Positions 1 through 10,014 are shown, counted from the first letter of the stretch. The stretch: 64,000 nt of DNA from Sporosarcina sp. P32b (GCF_002743335.1 NZ_PDZB01000015.1:1-64000), one strand, 5' to 3'. The notes: generated by a model from the letters alone, not told the origin. Numbers and translations are program-made.

Positions 1-51
1 TATCCGCTCATACTTACGGGTTATGCGATCAATCATGACACTCAACCGCTC
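1..51 (-). repeat. 21-bp GAGCG-type repeat array, three units, cut by window edge
   Basis: Read on the minus strand, the motif GAGCG(G) or its variant GATCGC ends at positions 9, 30 and 51, exactly 21 bp apart. Units begin with this motif and usually end in ATT or TAT/ATA. The array probably continues left of the window. The same 21-bp family occurs at 39910-40103 and 51932-52168. Positions 52-226 hold no gene that I can see apart from the Shine-Dalgarno site of the following gene. Confidence 0.7.
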
Positions 52-226
52 ATTGCCCTCTGCGTTTCCTCTACTCTTGAATCCCATAAGCCAATAAACG
101 TCCTTCAATGGCAGCGGAACACCAAAATCTACTCCACATCAGGTGTAGGCACTAAGTTTCCTTCGACTACCGAATTGTTTTATACTATGTACCATCTTAG
201 CATTACAGGAGGAAGGCGGTTCAACG

Positions 227-1468
227 TTGAGTCGACATAAGAAAAATTTCATTATCATCTGGGTCACAAACTTTCTTGTAGCAGGGACGATGACGATGAT
301 TATGCCGTTCCTGTCGTTATATATTGAAACGTTTGGGGATTATTCTGATGCATATGTCCAGAAATGGGCAGGATTAATTTTCGGTGCTACATTTATTACT
401 GCGCTGATTATGTCTCCTATTTGGGGACGATTTGCAGATCGTTTCGGCTTTAAGCCCATCTTGCTAATTAATGGTTTCGGGATTACAATTTCGGTCTTTT
501 TGATGGGCTTTGTGAATTCCGTAGAAACCTTTTTCGTCTTAAGACTTCTAATGGGTCTAGTTACAGGATTTTTACCGACCTCATTAGCTTTCATTTCATC
601 TCAGACGCCCCGTGAGGAAGCAGGTAAGATGCTCGGAACGCTGCAAATGGGCGGTGTTGCGGGTATGTTATTTGGACCTGTTCTTGGTGGTCTGATGGCT
701 GATACGTTCGGTTTTGAGTATGCTTTCATCATCACGTCCGTTTCCGTACTGATTGCGACGTTGCTTGTGCTATTTGGGATTAAAGAAGAAGCGCGTGTCA
801 AAGTGCGAAAAGTAGCGAAGTATTCACGGAAAGTCATTTTGGGCGGATTATTCAAACACCGTCTGATGTTCAACGTCATGGTCGTCACGACGTTGATCCA
901 AGTCGGGAATTTCAGCATTCAACCGTTGCTGTCACTTTACGTAGCGGATTTGACTCACGCTGCAACGAATGTAGCGTTCCTTGCAGGGTTGACGTTTAGT
1001 GCTACAGGACTCGGTAATTTACTATTTGCCAGGTACTGGGGGAAGGTTGGCGACGATGTCGGGTATGAAAAAATTCTTGGATTACTGCTGATCATGTCGT
1101 TCGTCTTCATTATCCCGCAAGCGTTCGTTACGGAACTTTGGCAACTGGTCTTGCTGCGGTTCTTATTTGGTATCTCGACAGGTGGTATGATTCCACTGAC
1201 GACAGCACTTGTCCGCCGAGAAGCGCCACTGGAAGTTCAAGGCGAAGTAATGGGTTACAACACGAGTTTCCGCTTCCTTGGTAATATTATCGGGCCAATG
1301 TTTGGTGGGATTGTTAGTGGATATATCGGGATTCCTGCAGTATTCATTGTGACGGGTGCATTGTTCATAGTCGGTTATTTGTTCTTATCTAGAGCAGTAC
1401 GACGACCTACACAGGATTTCGAACACTTCTTGGAAGACCGGCAAGTTGAAGCAGACGAACACACATAA
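227..1468 (+). CDS. MFS transporter, drug:H+ antiporter type (MdtG/YttB-like)
   Basis: A 413-residue, twelve-helix major facilitator protein, likely a proton-driven exporter of small toxic compounds in the cytoplasmic membrane. The loop 2-3 signature GRFADRFGFKP is at residues 67-77. Helix 5 carries a glycine-rich GGVAGMLFGPVLGG stretch, the antiporter motif C. The start is TTG at 227, placed by a strong AGGAGGAAGG ribosome site at 207-217. It is a single gene closed by its own terminator. The substrate cannot be told from sequence; the best match I recall is the MdtG/YttB group of the TetA-like exporters. Confidence 0.85.
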   Translation: MSRHKKNFIIIWVTNFLVAGTMTMIMPFLSLYIETFGDYSDAYVQKWAGLIFGATFITALIMSPIWGRFADRFGFKPILLINGFGITISVFLMGFVNSVETFFVLRLLMGLVTGFLPTSLAFISSQTPREEAGKMLGTLQMGGVAGMLFGPVLGGLMADTFGFEYAFIITSVSVLIATLLVLFGIKEEARVKVRKVAKYSRKVILGGLFKHRLMFNVMVVTTLIQVGNFSIQPLLSLYVADLTHAATNVAFLAGLTFSATGLGNLLFARYWGKVGDDVGYEKILGLLLIMSFVFIIPQAFVTELWQLVLLRFLFGISTGGMIPLTTALVRREAPLEVQGEVMGYNTSFRFLGNIIGPMFGGIVSGYIGIPAVFIVTGALFIVGYLFLSRAVRRPTQDFEHFLEDRQVEADEHT

Positions 1469-1472
1469 TCTT

Positions 1473-1508
1473 AGCCCCGCAAACCGTTAATCGGTTGCGG
1501 GGCTTTTT
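1473..1508 (+). terminator. Rho-independent terminator of the MFS gene
   Basis: AGCCCCGCAAACCG pairs with CGGTTGCGGGGCT around a five-base loop and is followed by TTTTT. Confidence 0.9.
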
Positions 1509-1589
1509 ATGTCCTATGATTCAGGCGGCACTTGTCGGTATATGTTATATTTTTCTATAGCTATGCGAATGTACAGGGAGGCTAGTAAG

Positions 1590-3443
1590 TTGAAACAAAC
1601 GATTGGATTAGTGATCACGCTTGCTTGCGTTCCGCTATTATTATTTATCCAAAATCAAATCCACGAAGAAACCGTGCAGGCGAAAACATTGCATGCTTCT
1701 ATTCGTGATGCAGTGCAGTTGGACGTGCCAGCCATGATCTCCCCTATTCAAATGAAAGACCGTAACGGGACGTTATTTGCGGAAGAATATACTGAATGGC
1801 GACAGCCGATTAATTTGCAAGATATGACGTTTTTCACGCGCCAGTTGTTTTTGAAAAGTGAAGACCGGACATTTTATGAGCATCGAGGCTATGATATTGC
1901 GGCGATCATTCGAGCTTTCACGATCAACGCAGCGGCAGACGCTAAACAGCAAGGAGCTTCAACTATTACACAGCAAGTCGTGCGGATGCGCTATTTATCG
2001 ACTGAGAAAACGTATGAACGAAAGTTTAAAGAACTCTTCTTTGCAGCAGAACTGGAGAAGCAATCGTCAAAAGATGAAATTTTGGAAATGTATTTGAATG
2101 AAATGTATTTCGGCAATCAAGTGTACGGAATCGGCGGTGCGGCAAGCTATTACTTCAGTCGCCCTCTCGAAAAATTACATGAGGCAGAAATCGCATTTTT
2201 GGCTGCCATTCCAAACAATCCTTCGCTTTATAATCCAATCAAGCATTTCGATCAAACAAAAGAACGTCAACTACGACTTCTTCAAGTTATGCGCGACCAG
2301 CAAGTTATTACAGAAGAGCAATTTGAAGCGTACACTACGTTGCCTATTGAATTGAACGTCAAGAAAAAAGAGCAGTTTTATCCTATGTACAGCTCATACG
2401 TATTAGAAGAATTAAAAGAGCTCATCGCGCAGACAGAAGGGCTCGATGTGTCGATGAGTAAAGCGAAAACACCAGAAGAACGTCAACGCTGGCAAAATGA
2501 AATCAATCGTCGTACGCGCGAAGTGATCAGTAAAGGCGTGACAATCGATACGGCACTTGATCCAAACAAGCAACGGCATGATGAAAATCGTTTAAATGCA
2601 CTGATTGGAACGGGTGGTGTGCAGGCTGGAGCTGCTGTGATCGACAATGACATGCGCGAAATCGTCAGTCTATATGCAGGTTCGGGCTATAATAAAACGG
2701 ACTTCCATCGCGCGTATCAAGCGGTTCGACAACCAGGATCCGCTATTAAGCCTTTGCTTGTCTATGCACCATTTTTTGAAAGTGGTCCGTATCATGCGGA
2801 TACTCCCGTCAACAGTAGCGATATTTGTATTGCAGGTTATTGTCCGAAAAACTTCGGCAACTATCAATTTGGTACGACTACAGTACGGGAAGCATTCCGC
2901 AATAGTTATAATTCGACGGCGGTACGTTTATTGCAACGGGTAGGGATTGACGAAGCTTTCTCACATTTAGCACCTTTTCATTTCCAACACATCGTGGCGG
3001 CTGATCGTTCTTATCCTGCAGCGCTCGGTGGATTTTCTAAAGGTGTCACACCGCTTGAGCTTGCCCAGGCGACTACAAGCTTTATCGATGGGACGTACTT
3101 GACGCCTCACGCGATTCGCTCGGTAAAGAATAGTAAAGGCGAAGTATTATACAAATGGAAAGATACGTCAAAAGCCGTTTGGTCCCCTTCTACAGTCAAC
3201 AGTATTCGGTCGTTGATGAAAGAAGTGGTCGTCAACGGTTCAGGTGAAGGAATTACTTATACCACTCGCTATACTGGGGCAAAAACAGGAACGACCGATG
3301 CGTTTAAAGACTTGTGGACTATTGGTATGAATGACCGTTATACGTCAGCTGTTTGGATCGGATATGACAGACCGACACCCATTCCACGTCTGCGTGATCA
3401 AAAAATTCACCTGCGTGCATTTTCCTCGACGATGCGACCATAA
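1590..3443 (+). CDS. pbpD: Class A penicillin-binding protein (PBP4, PbpD-like)
   Basis: Bifunctional peptidoglycan glycosyltransferase/transpeptidase with one N-terminal membrane anchor. The glycosyltransferase domain has EDRTFYEHRG and QGASTITQQ (near residue 120). The transpeptidase domain has SAIK (S near 384), SYN (near 438) and KTGT (near 564), so both active sites look intact. I chose TTG at 1590, preceded by CAGGGAGG, which gives 617 residues, close to the 624 of B. subtilis PBP4. An ATG at 1509 lies inside the upstream terminator's T-run region and has no ribosome site. The neighbour is yufK-like, as in B. subtilis, which supports pbpD over pbpF/pbpG, though paralogues cannot be excluded. 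Confidence 0.85.
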   Translation: MKQTIGLVITLACVPLLLFIQNQIHEETVQAKTLHASIRDAVQLDVPAMISPIQMKDRNGTLFAEEYTEWRQPINLQDMTFFTRQLFLKSEDRTFYEHRGYDIAAIIRAFTINAAADAKQQGASTITQQVVRMRYLSTEKTYERKFKELFFAAELEKQSSKDEILEMYLNEMYFGNQVYGIGGAASYYFSRPLEKLHEAEIAFLAAIPNNPSLYNPIKHFDQTKERQLRLLQVMRDQQVITEEQFEAYTTLPIELNVKKKEQFYPMYSSYVLEELKELIAQTEGLDVSMSKAKTPEERQRWQNEINRRTREVISKGVTIDTALDPNKQRHDENRLNALIGTGGVQAGAAVIDNDMREIVSLYAGSGYNKTDFHRAYQAVRQPGSAIKPLLVYAPFFESGPYHADTPVNSSDICIAGYCPKNFGNYQFGTTTVREAFRNSYNSTAVRLLQRVGIDEAFSHLAPFHFQHIVAADRSYPAALGGFSKGVTPLELAQATTSFIDGTYLTPHAIRSVKNSKGEVLYKWKDTSKAVWSPSTVNSIRSLMKEVVVNGSGEGITYTTRYTGAKTGTTDAFKDLWTIGMNDRYTSAVWIGYDRPTPIPRLRDQKIHLRAFSSTMRP

Positions 3444-3486
3444 AAGCCTTGCAAGGTCCGTTTACTTCGGATCTGCAAGGCTTTTC
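3442..3486. terminator. Bidirectional terminator between pbpD and the yufK-like gene
   Basis: AAAAGCCTTGCA at 3442-3453 pairs with TGCAAGGCTTTT at 3474-3485. The U-tracts work for both converging genes. Confidence 0.85.
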
Positions 3487-3489
3487 ATT

Positions 3490-4062
3490 TTATTTCACTG
3501 GATTAGCTAACGGAATACTGGCGAGCAGCCCGTTGTATAGACGGAAAATGATGTACACTAGTCCCGCCACCAAGACACTCCAGATAATAATTTGGAAGAA
3601 AATCAAACCTACCGTGTGTGTCAGTGGCATGAATGGACTTAATTTGTAGACTACATACACAAAGTAGACGAATGAAGTGATGAGAAAGATCAATGCAAGC
3701 ATCTTCCACGATTGAATACCGATTACCGAAACGATGGCACCGATAAAATAAATGACGACACCGGATTTTGAAGCGCTATACGATGCATCGGCTTCTTCTT
3801 TCAGGAAAAATAATAAGGCCGTTTCGTGAATGGTGACAGCAATCAGTTTTAAAGCCGCAAATAGCATGAAGAATACTAAAGAATACATTGTCAGCAAAAA
3901 GATACGCAATTGAAGATCTGATAAGAACTCCCTCATGCCTTGATAGAGACCGATTTCTTTAAAGAGAATCAGTGTCTCCCCTACACTGTAGACACCAAAG
4001 GTCAAACTGAATAATAGCACGGTGACAAATGGTAAATAACTGAACAAATATGGATTTTTCAT
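3490..4062 (-). CDS. yufK: YufK-like integral membrane protein (DUF5366)
   Basis: A 190-residue hydrophobic protein with five or six predicted membrane helices and no recognised catalytic motif. A clean CGGAGG ribosome site precedes the ATG. Its place between pbpD and the mrp operon matches B. subtilis yufK, and length and topology agree. The role is unknown. It converges with pbpD and diverges from mrpA; the 180-bp gap before mrpA must hold both promoters. Confidence 0.6.
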   Translation of the reverse strand: MKNPYLFSYLPFVTVLLFSLTFGVYSVGETLILFKEIGLYQGMREFLSDLQLRIFLLTMYSLVFFMLFAALKLIAVTIHETALLFFLKEEADASYSASKSGVVIYFIGAIVSVIGIQSWKMLALIFLITSFVYFVYVVYKLSPFMPLTHTVGLIFFQIIIWSVLVAGLVYIIFRLYNGLLASIPLANPVK

Positions 4063-4244
4063 AATACCTCCGAAAAATAATTTTTCACCCTTCTAATAAT
4101 ATAAGAAGGAAGTCGAATAAAGCAATAATCGGTCAACTGTCGTCTATGCAATTTGAAATGTTTTACGCTATACTAACAAATACGCCCACGCTTATGCCTC
4201 GGGAATTTGAATATGTGAAGAACATGGTTGGAAGGAGGATTCTC

Positions 4245-6653
4245 TTGGAATTCGTGTTATTTATTTTTTTACCTGTAATCTTCGCGATACTTGTTCCTTT
4301 TGCTTATAAGAAAATTAAAGGAATACATACGGGTTGGTTTGTTTTATTAGTACCACTAGTGTTATTTAGCTATTACGTAAGCTTTTTACCGCTAGTCATG
4401 GATGGTGGTCATGCTATTTCTGAAATGAAATGGATTCCTTCACTTGGAATTGCGTTTACTTCATACATAGATGGTCTTAGTTTATTATTTACGCTATTGA
4501 TCACCGGAATCGGTTCGTTAGTTGTATTGTACTCTGTGTTCTACATGGATAGGGAGAAAGAAGATCTTGGCAGCTTTTATGTCTACTTACTGATTTTCAT
4601 GACCGCTATGCTCGGAGTTGTGCAATCTGACAACACGATGACACTCTATTTGTTCTGGGAGTTAACGTCCATTTCGTCCTTCTTATTGATTGGTTTTTGG
4701 TACACGAAGGACAAGTCACGTTTTGGCGCACTGAAATCGATGATGATTACGGTGTTTGGTGGATTAATGATGCTCGGGGCATTCATTTTACTCAGCATCA
4801 TGGGAGAAACTTTCTCAGTACGGGAATTAATTGCCCAAGCTCCTGATCTGATGAATCAACCGTATTTCACTCTGGCATTGGTATTGCTCTTGCTAGGTGC
4901 CTTTACGAAGTCGGCACAATTCCCATTCTATATCTGGTTACCAGATGCAATGGAAGCGCCCACACCCGTTAGTGCGTATTTACACTCTGCCACGATGGTA
5001 AAGGCGGGTATTTATTTGGTCGCACGATTCACGCCGATTTTCGGCTCTGCGTCCACATGGATTTGGCTGGTCACTGGAATCGGATTGTTGACGCTGTTCT
5101 GGGGATCATTCTTTGCAGTAAAGCAAACGGATCTGAAAGCGATTTTAGCATTTTCAACAGTCAGTCAACTCGGTTTAATTATGTCCTTACTTGGGGCAGG
5201 TGCTATCTCCTATCATGCGACCGCAGCCATATTTGGCTTCGCGACGTATGCGGCGATTTTCCACTTAATTAACCACGCAGCATTTAAAGGTGGCCTCTTC
5301 ATGATTGCAGGGATTATTGATCATGAAACCGGTACCAGAGATATTCGTAAGCTTGGTGGATTGATGAGCGTCATGCCGATCAGCTTTACCGTAGCGGCAA
5401 TCGGTTCATTGTCTATGGCTGGCTTGCCACCGTTCAGTGGATTCTTAAGTAAAGAAATGTTTTTAGAATCTATGGTAGCGCTTCGACACTTTGAATTATT
5501 CAACTTCGATACATGGGGCATTATGTTCCCGATCGTCGCGTGGGTTGCCAGTGTGTTTACCTTTACGTACAGTATGTATTTTGTGTTAAAAACATTTATT
5601 GGACAGAAGAAGTTTGAACAATTGCCGAAACAACCGCATGAAGCACCGATTGGTATGCTAATTGCCCCTATGATTTTGGCAACGATCGTCATTCTTGTGT
5701 TCTTTATTCCGAATGTCATTGGTAAGTGGATTATTAAACCAGCTGTGATGGCGATTCAACCGACATTGTACGCAAGTCCTTCCGCTGTTGATATTCATGT
5801 CAAAGCATGGCATGGGTTCGGGGCTGCTGGCTTATGGCTGACAATCGGTGTGGTCGTATTCGGTACATTACTCTATCTAACCATTCCGAAATGGCAACCG
5901 TTTTATCGTATCCAGCCTGAAAAGCTATCGCTGAATAATGGCTATGATGCGCTGATGCGTGGAAGTGAAAAAGGATTGAATCGGGTTTCTCGTCTTTATA
6001 TGACGGGTAAGATCCGGACATACTTATTGTATATGTTCGCCTTCATGTCGGTTACGATCATCGCGATCTTGTTCATCAAGGACGCATTTGTTCTCGATAT
6101 GAATAGTTTCACAGCGATTACATTATACGGATCGTTAAATGCGATCGTGTTAATTTTATCTGTCGGATTTGTTGTGTTTGCGAAGTCTCGTCTAGCTGCC
6201 ATTATCGCGCTTGGCGGCGTCGGGTATTCCGTCGCGTTATTCTTCGTCATCTTCAAAGCGCCAGACTTAGCATTGACGCAACTTGTAATCGAGACAGTAT
6301 CCGTTGCGTTGTTCTTGCTAGCATTCAAGCATTTGCCGGCACTCAGTACGCACGGGGAAACAAAACGCAATAAAGTAGTCAACTTGATTGTTTCATTGAG
6401 TGTAGGTGTGATGGTGACATTGGTCGCCCTATCCAGCCACTCACAAAAAATGATCCCTTCGATTTCTCAATACTATAAAGATACGGTCGAGTCAGAAGCA
6501 GCTGGCGGAAATATCGTCAACGTCATTCTAGTAGATTACCGTGGATTTGATACATTATTTGAGATCGCAGTACTCGCTATTGCAGGGATCGCGGTACTTG
6601 GCATGATTCGCTTGCGTGTATCGAGAAAGGAGCCGAACGATGAAAACAAATGA
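4245..6653 (+). CDS. mrpA: Mrp Na+/H+ antiporter subunit A
   Basis: Largest subunit of the hetero-oligomeric Mrp antiporter, related to complex I NuoL/ND5 and carrying the C-terminal MrpA-specific membrane part. The proton-antiporter core is visible, including FWELTSISSFLLIGFW, LPDAMEAPTPVSAYLHSATM and KAGIY with its conserved lysine. The best start is TTG at 4245, eight bases after GGAAGGAGGA, giving 802 residues, nearly the same as the 801 of B. subtilis MrpA. The in-frame ATG at 4146 has no ribosome site. First gene of a seven-gene operon for Na+ expulsion and alkaline pH homeostasis. Confidence 0.95.
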   Translation: MEFVLFIFLPVIFAILVPFAYKKIKGIHTGWFVLLVPLVLFSYYVSFLPLVMDGGHAISEMKWIPSLGIAFTSYIDGLSLLFTLLITGIGSLVVLYSVFYMDREKEDLGSFYVYLLIFMTAMLGVVQSDNTMTLYLFWELTSISSFLLIGFWYTKDKSRFGALKSMMITVFGGLMMLGAFILLSIMGETFSVRELIAQAPDLMNQPYFTLALVLLLLGAFTKSAQFPFYIWLPDAMEAPTPVSAYLHSATMVKAGIYLVARFTPIFGSASTWIWLVTGIGLLTLFWGSFFAVKQTDLKAILAFSTVSQLGLIMSLLGAGAISYHATAAIFGFATYAAIFHLINHAAFKGGLFMIAGIIDHETGTRDIRKLGGLMSVMPISFTVAAIGSLSMAGLPPFSGFLSKEMFLESMVALRHFELFNFDTWGIMFPIVAWVASVFTFTYSMYFVLKTFIGQKKFEQLPKQPHEAPIGMLIAPMILATIVILVFFIPNVIGKWIIKPAVMAIQPTLYASPSAVDIHVKAWHGFGAAGLWLTIGVVVFGTLLYLTIPKWQPFYRIQPEKLSLNNGYDALMRGSEKGLNRVSRLYMTGKIRTYLLYMFAFMSVTIIAILFIKDAFVLDMNSFTAITLYGSLNAIVLILSVGFVVFAKSRLAAIIALGGVGYSVALFFVIFKAPDLALTQLVIETVSVALFLLAFKHLPALSTHGETKRNKVVNLIVSLSVGVMVTLVALSSHSQKMIPSISQYYKDTVESEAAGGNIVNVILVDYRGFDTLFEIAVLAIAGIAVLGMIRLRVSRKEPNDENK

Positions 6654-7062
6654 TGTTATTTTACAAACTACAGCCAAAGTAGTGTTTTTCATCATCTTCC
6701 TGTTCTCCATCCACATCTTTTTCGCGGGTCACTATGCACCAGGTGGAGGGTTCGTTGGTGGCTTGTTGACAACAGGGGCGATTGTGCTGTTGTTGTTGGC
6801 ATTCGATTTACGGACGATCCAACAAATTCTACCGTTTAACTTTACGATCATGACTGCGATCGGATTATTGCTTGCATTAGGTACAGCGGCGGGCTCCATT
6901 TTCTTTAATGTGCCATTCTTCACACATGCATTCAGTGATTTTGATTTACCACTGTTCGGACATACGTCTCTTCATACAGCGATGTTGTTTGATAGTGGAG
7001 TGTACTTAGTTGTCGTCGGTTCCGCCATCACGATTATTCAATCGATTGGAGGCGATGACTGA
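6640..7062 (+). CDS. mrpB: Mrp antiporter subunit B
   Basis: A 140-residue membrane subunit with the MnhB-family signature HYAPGGGFVGGL in the first third. The ATG at 6640 follows AAAGGAG and overlaps the end of mrpA by 14 bases, a sign of coupled translation. The earlier in-frame GTG at 6616 is not needed. Typical family length is about 140-143. Confidence 0.95.
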   Translation: MKTNDVILQTTAKVVFFIIFLFSIHIFFAGHYAPGGGFVGGLLTTGAIVLLLLAFDLRTIQQILPFNFTIMTAIGLLLALGTAAGSIFFNVPFFTHAFSDFDLPLFGHTSLHTAMLFDSGVYLVVVGSAITIIQSIGGDD

Positions 7063-7403
7063 TGGAGTTTATTCTTGCGATTCTCGTCGGTGTATTATTT
7101 ACGGCAGCCGTCTATTTGATATTATCGAGGAGTTTACTAAAAGTGATTTTAGGTACTGGTTTGCTCAGTCATGGTGCGCATTTACTCATTCTTACGATGG
7201 GTGGACTCGGAGGCAACGCGGCTCCCGTTGTACTGGACGGTGTGACTGATTTTGCAGATCCCCTACCACAAGCATTGATCTTAACTGCGATCGTCATCAG
7301 TTTTGGTGTGACGGCGGTCATGCTTGTCATGGCATATCGGATGTATGCTGTACACCAAACAGATAATATGAATGAATTGAGAGGGAATGATGAACATGAT
7401 TAA
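7062..7403 (+). CDS. mrpC: Mrp antiporter subunit C (NuoK-like)
   Basis: A 113-residue NuoK/MnhC-type subunit with three membrane helices. Conserved family segments are GTGLLSHGAHLLILTMGG and DPLPQALILTAIVI. The start overlaps the mrpB stop in a TGATG junction, so the two are translationally coupled. Confidence 0.95.
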   Translation: MEFILAILVGVLFTAAVYLILSRSLLKVILGTGLLSHGAHLLILTMGGLGGNAAPVVLDGVTDFADPLPQALILTAIVISFGVTAVMLVMAYRMYAVHQTDNMNELRGNDEHD

Positions 7404-8880
7404 TCTTCTTTTATTTCCGATCATTATTCCTTTCTTTTTCGCGATGATCTTATTGTTTTTCAAAGAGCAGGTGGTCGTCCAGAGAGTGTTGACACTGATC
7501 GGATTGGCTCTCAGTCTAGTTGCTTCTTTTTGGCTTATCGCGACAGTGAAGACAGAAGGAATCCAAACCGTGACACTTGGGAGCTGGCCTGCACCATTCG
7601 GCATTACGATGGTGTCGGACATGTTCTCCGCCTTGCTCGTCACGACGACGATTATCATTACATTTTTTGTCGTCATCTATAGCTTTTCATCCATTGGTGT
7701 AGAAAGAGAGAGATTTTTCTACTATCCCGCGATTCTGTTCATGATTACAGGAATCAATGGCGCCTTCACAACAGGCGATATTTTCAATATGTTCGTATTT
7801 TTCGAAGTGCTACTGATCGCGTCCTATTTGCTGATTGTACTGGGCGGCGAGAAACGGCAACTTCGGGAATCCATTAAATACATATTGGTAAACGTCATTT
7901 CATCTGCCCTCTTCGTCGTTACGGTAGCGTATCTGTACTCGATCATCGGCACATTGAATATGGCGGATATTTCGGTAAAGATTGCCGAGATCAATCAACC
8001 AGGAATCATTTCTGTCATAGCGATTTTGTTTTTAATCGTTTTCGGAATTAAAGGAGCCATTTTCCCTTTGTATTTCTGGTTGCCCAATTCGTACGCTGCG
8101 CCACCGATACCGATTCTGGCATTGTTCGGTGCCTTACTGACTAAAGTAGGTGTCTATGCGATCACGCGTACTTATACGTTGTTTTTCGTACACGACATCG
8201 GGTTTACGCATCAGTTTCTAATGATCCTGTCGTTACTAACGATCATTGCTGGCTGTATCGGTGCCCTTGCGTATTTCGATTTAAAACAAATCATCATTTA
8301 CAACATCATCATTGCAGTAGGTGTTATCTTGTTCGGCGTAGCTCAAATGAACACGTCTGGACTAGAAGGTGCGGTCTACTATTTGATTCATGATATGTTG
8401 ATCAAAGGTGCATTGTTTGTCTTGATCGGTATCATTATTTATGCAACTGGCACATCGAACTTGCGGGAAATGGGCGGCTTAATTAAAACCCATGCAACGC
8501 TTGGTTGGACCTATTTAATCGCTGCGTTTGGTCTGGCTGGTATTCCTCCGTTGAGTGGATTTATTGGGAAAGTGCTCATCACGAAAGGTGCGTTTGAAGC
8601 GGATCATGTGATCGGCAGTATCATTATTTTGGCTTCTAGCCTCGTTGTGCTACTGTCCGTCATCCGAATTTTTATTTATGCATTTTGGGGTCCTCAGAAG
8701 AACGAGTTGCCTGTTCGTGATCAACGCACGTATCGCCAGATGATGTTCCCAGCTATTATGTTGGTACTCATTACGGTAGCATACGGTGTCGGTGCAGAGT
8801 GGCTTATGCCATATATGACGGATGCAGCGAATGTACTGGCTGATCCATCCATCTATATAAATGCGGTGTTAAAGGAGTAG
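7390..8880 (+). CDS. mrpD: Mrp antiporter subunit D (NuoN/NuoM-like)
   Basis: About 496 residues, the second ion-translocating antiporter-like subunit, with around 14 helices. It holds the family segments FNMFVFFEVLLIASYLLIVLG and PIPILALFGALLTKVGVYA with the key lysine. It overlaps mrpC. ATGs at 7387, 7390 and 7396 are all in frame and lie after AGAGGG at 7380-7385. The 7387 start is too close, so 7390 or 7396 is more likely. Confidence 0.95.
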   Translation: MNMINLLLFPIIIPFFFAMILLFFKEQVVVQRVLTLIGLALSLVASFWLIATVKTEGIQTVTLGSWPAPFGITMVSDMFSALLVTTTIIITFFVVIYSFSSIGVERERFFYYPAILFMITGINGAFTTGDIFNMFVFFEVLLIASYLLIVLGGEKRQLRESIKYILVNVISSALFVVTVAYLYSIIGTLNMADISVKIAEINQPGIISVIAILFLIVFGIKGAIFPLYFWLPNSYAAPPIPILALFGALLTKVGVYAITRTYTLFFVHDIGFTHQFLMILSLLTIIAGCIGALAYFDLKQIIIYNIIIAVGVILFGVAQMNTSGLEGAVYYLIHDMLIKGALFVLIGIIIYATGTSNLREMGGLIKTHATLGWTYLIAAFGLAGIPPLSGFIGKVLITKGAFEADHVIGSIIILASSLVVLLSVIRIFIYAFWGPQKNELPVRDQRTYRQMMFPAIMLVLITVAYGVGAEWLMPYMTDAANVLADPSIYINAVLKE

Positions 8881-8886
8881 AGGTCA

Positions 8887-9369
8887 ATGGCTTTTCAGAT
8901 ACTATTAAATTTCTTCATTGCAGTCGTTTGGATGTTCATGTCAAGTTCATTGACACCTTCTACGTTCATCATAGGATATCTTATCGGGCTGTTGATGATC
9001 ATCATGACACGCCGCTATTTCAGTGGACGCTTGTACATATGGCGAATCTGGTCTGCAGTAAAATTAACAGCGATTTTCCTAAAAGAGCTCATCTTGTCGA
9101 ATATTTCCGTGTTGCTACTAGTGATCAAACCGGATCTGTCGACTATGCAGCCGATGTTCTTCGCTATGCCAACTGAACTTGAAAAAGATTGGGAAATCAC
9201 ATTGTTATCTAGTTTAATTACGTTAACGCCTGGTACGGTCGTCGTTCATGTATCAGATGATCAGCGAACTTTGTATATCCATGCGATTGATGTAGACGAC
9301 GTGGATGAAGCAATCGATTCTATAAAAAACACATTTGAGAAAGCCATTATGGAGGTGAGCCGAGGATGA
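8887..9369 (+). CDS. mrpE: Mrp antiporter subunit E
   Basis: A 160-residue MnhE-family protein: two N-terminal membrane helices, then a soluble domain containing LSSLITLTPGTVVVHVSDD, the family signature. It starts six bases after mrpD with a GGAGTAGAGG ribosome site. Needed for assembly and stability of the Mrp complex. Confidence 0.95.
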   Translation: MAFQILLNFFIAVVWMFMSSSLTPSTFIIGYLIGLLMIIMTRRYFSGRLYIWRIWSAVKLTAIFLKELILSNISVLLLVIKPDLSTMQPMFFAMPTELEKDWEITLLSSLITLTPGTVVVHVSDDQRTLYIHAIDVDDVDEAIDSIKNTFEKAIMEVSRG

Positions 9370-9647
9370 ACTTGTTTTATTCCGTCTGTCTCGTGCTAGT
9401 CATCCTGTCTATGCTCGGATTACTATATCGTGTATGGAAGGGTCCTTCCGTGCCGGATCGTCTAGTCGCGCTCGATGCGATTGGCGTCATGCTCATATCA
9501 GCAATCGCGCTACTTTCCATCTTGTTCGATACACCGTTCTTCATCGATGCGATTCTATTGATCGCCATTATGTCGTTTATCGGCACAGTGTCCTTCTCCA
9601 AATTCATTGAGAGAGGAGAGATCATCGAACGTGGACCTAATCGCTGA
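9366..9647 (+). CDS. mrpF: Mrp antiporter subunit F
   Basis: A 93-residue, three-helix MrpF/PhaF protein. The signature GPSVPDRLVALDAIGVML sits after the first helix. It overlaps mrpE by four bases (ATGA), after a GGAGGTGAG ribosome site. Confidence 0.95.
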   Translation: MNLFYSVCLVLVILSMLGLLYRVWKGPSVPDRLVALDAIGVMLISAIALLSILFDTPFFIDAILLIAIMSFIGTVSFSKFIERGEIIERGPNR

Positions 9648-10014
9648 CATTATTATTGTGTTACTCGTTACGGTGGGCATCATTTTCACGATCGTCACAG
9701 TCATTGGTATCTTGCGGCTTCCGGATGTCTACACACGGGCACACGCTGCTTCAAAGAGCGCTACGCTAGGGGTTATGAGTTTACTGCTTGGTGTATTCCT
9801 TCACTTTTGGTGGAATGAAGGCCATTTCAGTGTGGCGCTGTTGCTCGGTATCGTCTTCTTGTTCATCACTTCTCCGATTGGCGGTCATTTAATGACACGT
9901 GCTGCTTATATGTCGGGTGTACAGCCTACCGAATTAACGGTTGGGGATGATCTAAAAGAAGCTGTCAAAGAACAACGTAAAGAATCAGATAAAAACACGC
10001 CGGATGACGAATAG
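9631..10014 (+). CDS. mrpG: Mrp antiporter subunit G
   Basis: Last operon gene, a three-helix MrpG/PhaG protein with the signature LPDVYTRAHAASKSATLG. The start is taken as GTG at 9631 because GAGAGGAGAG lies at 9611-9620; this gives 127 residues, close to 124 in B. subtilis, and overlaps mrpF by 17 bases. The C-terminal charged tail is encoded within the operon terminator stem. Confidence 0.95.
   Translation: MDLIADIIIVLLVTVGIIFTIVTVIGILRLPDVYTRAHAASKSATLGVMSLLLGVFLHFWWNEGHFSVALLLGIVFLFITSPIGGHLMTRAAYMSGVQPTELTVGDDLKEAVKEQRKESDKNTPDDE

Noticed and set aside
1509..1589. N-terminal extension of pbpD from ATG 1509
   Set aside because: It begins in the upstream terminator's T-run; TTG 1590 has the ribosome site and gives the family length.
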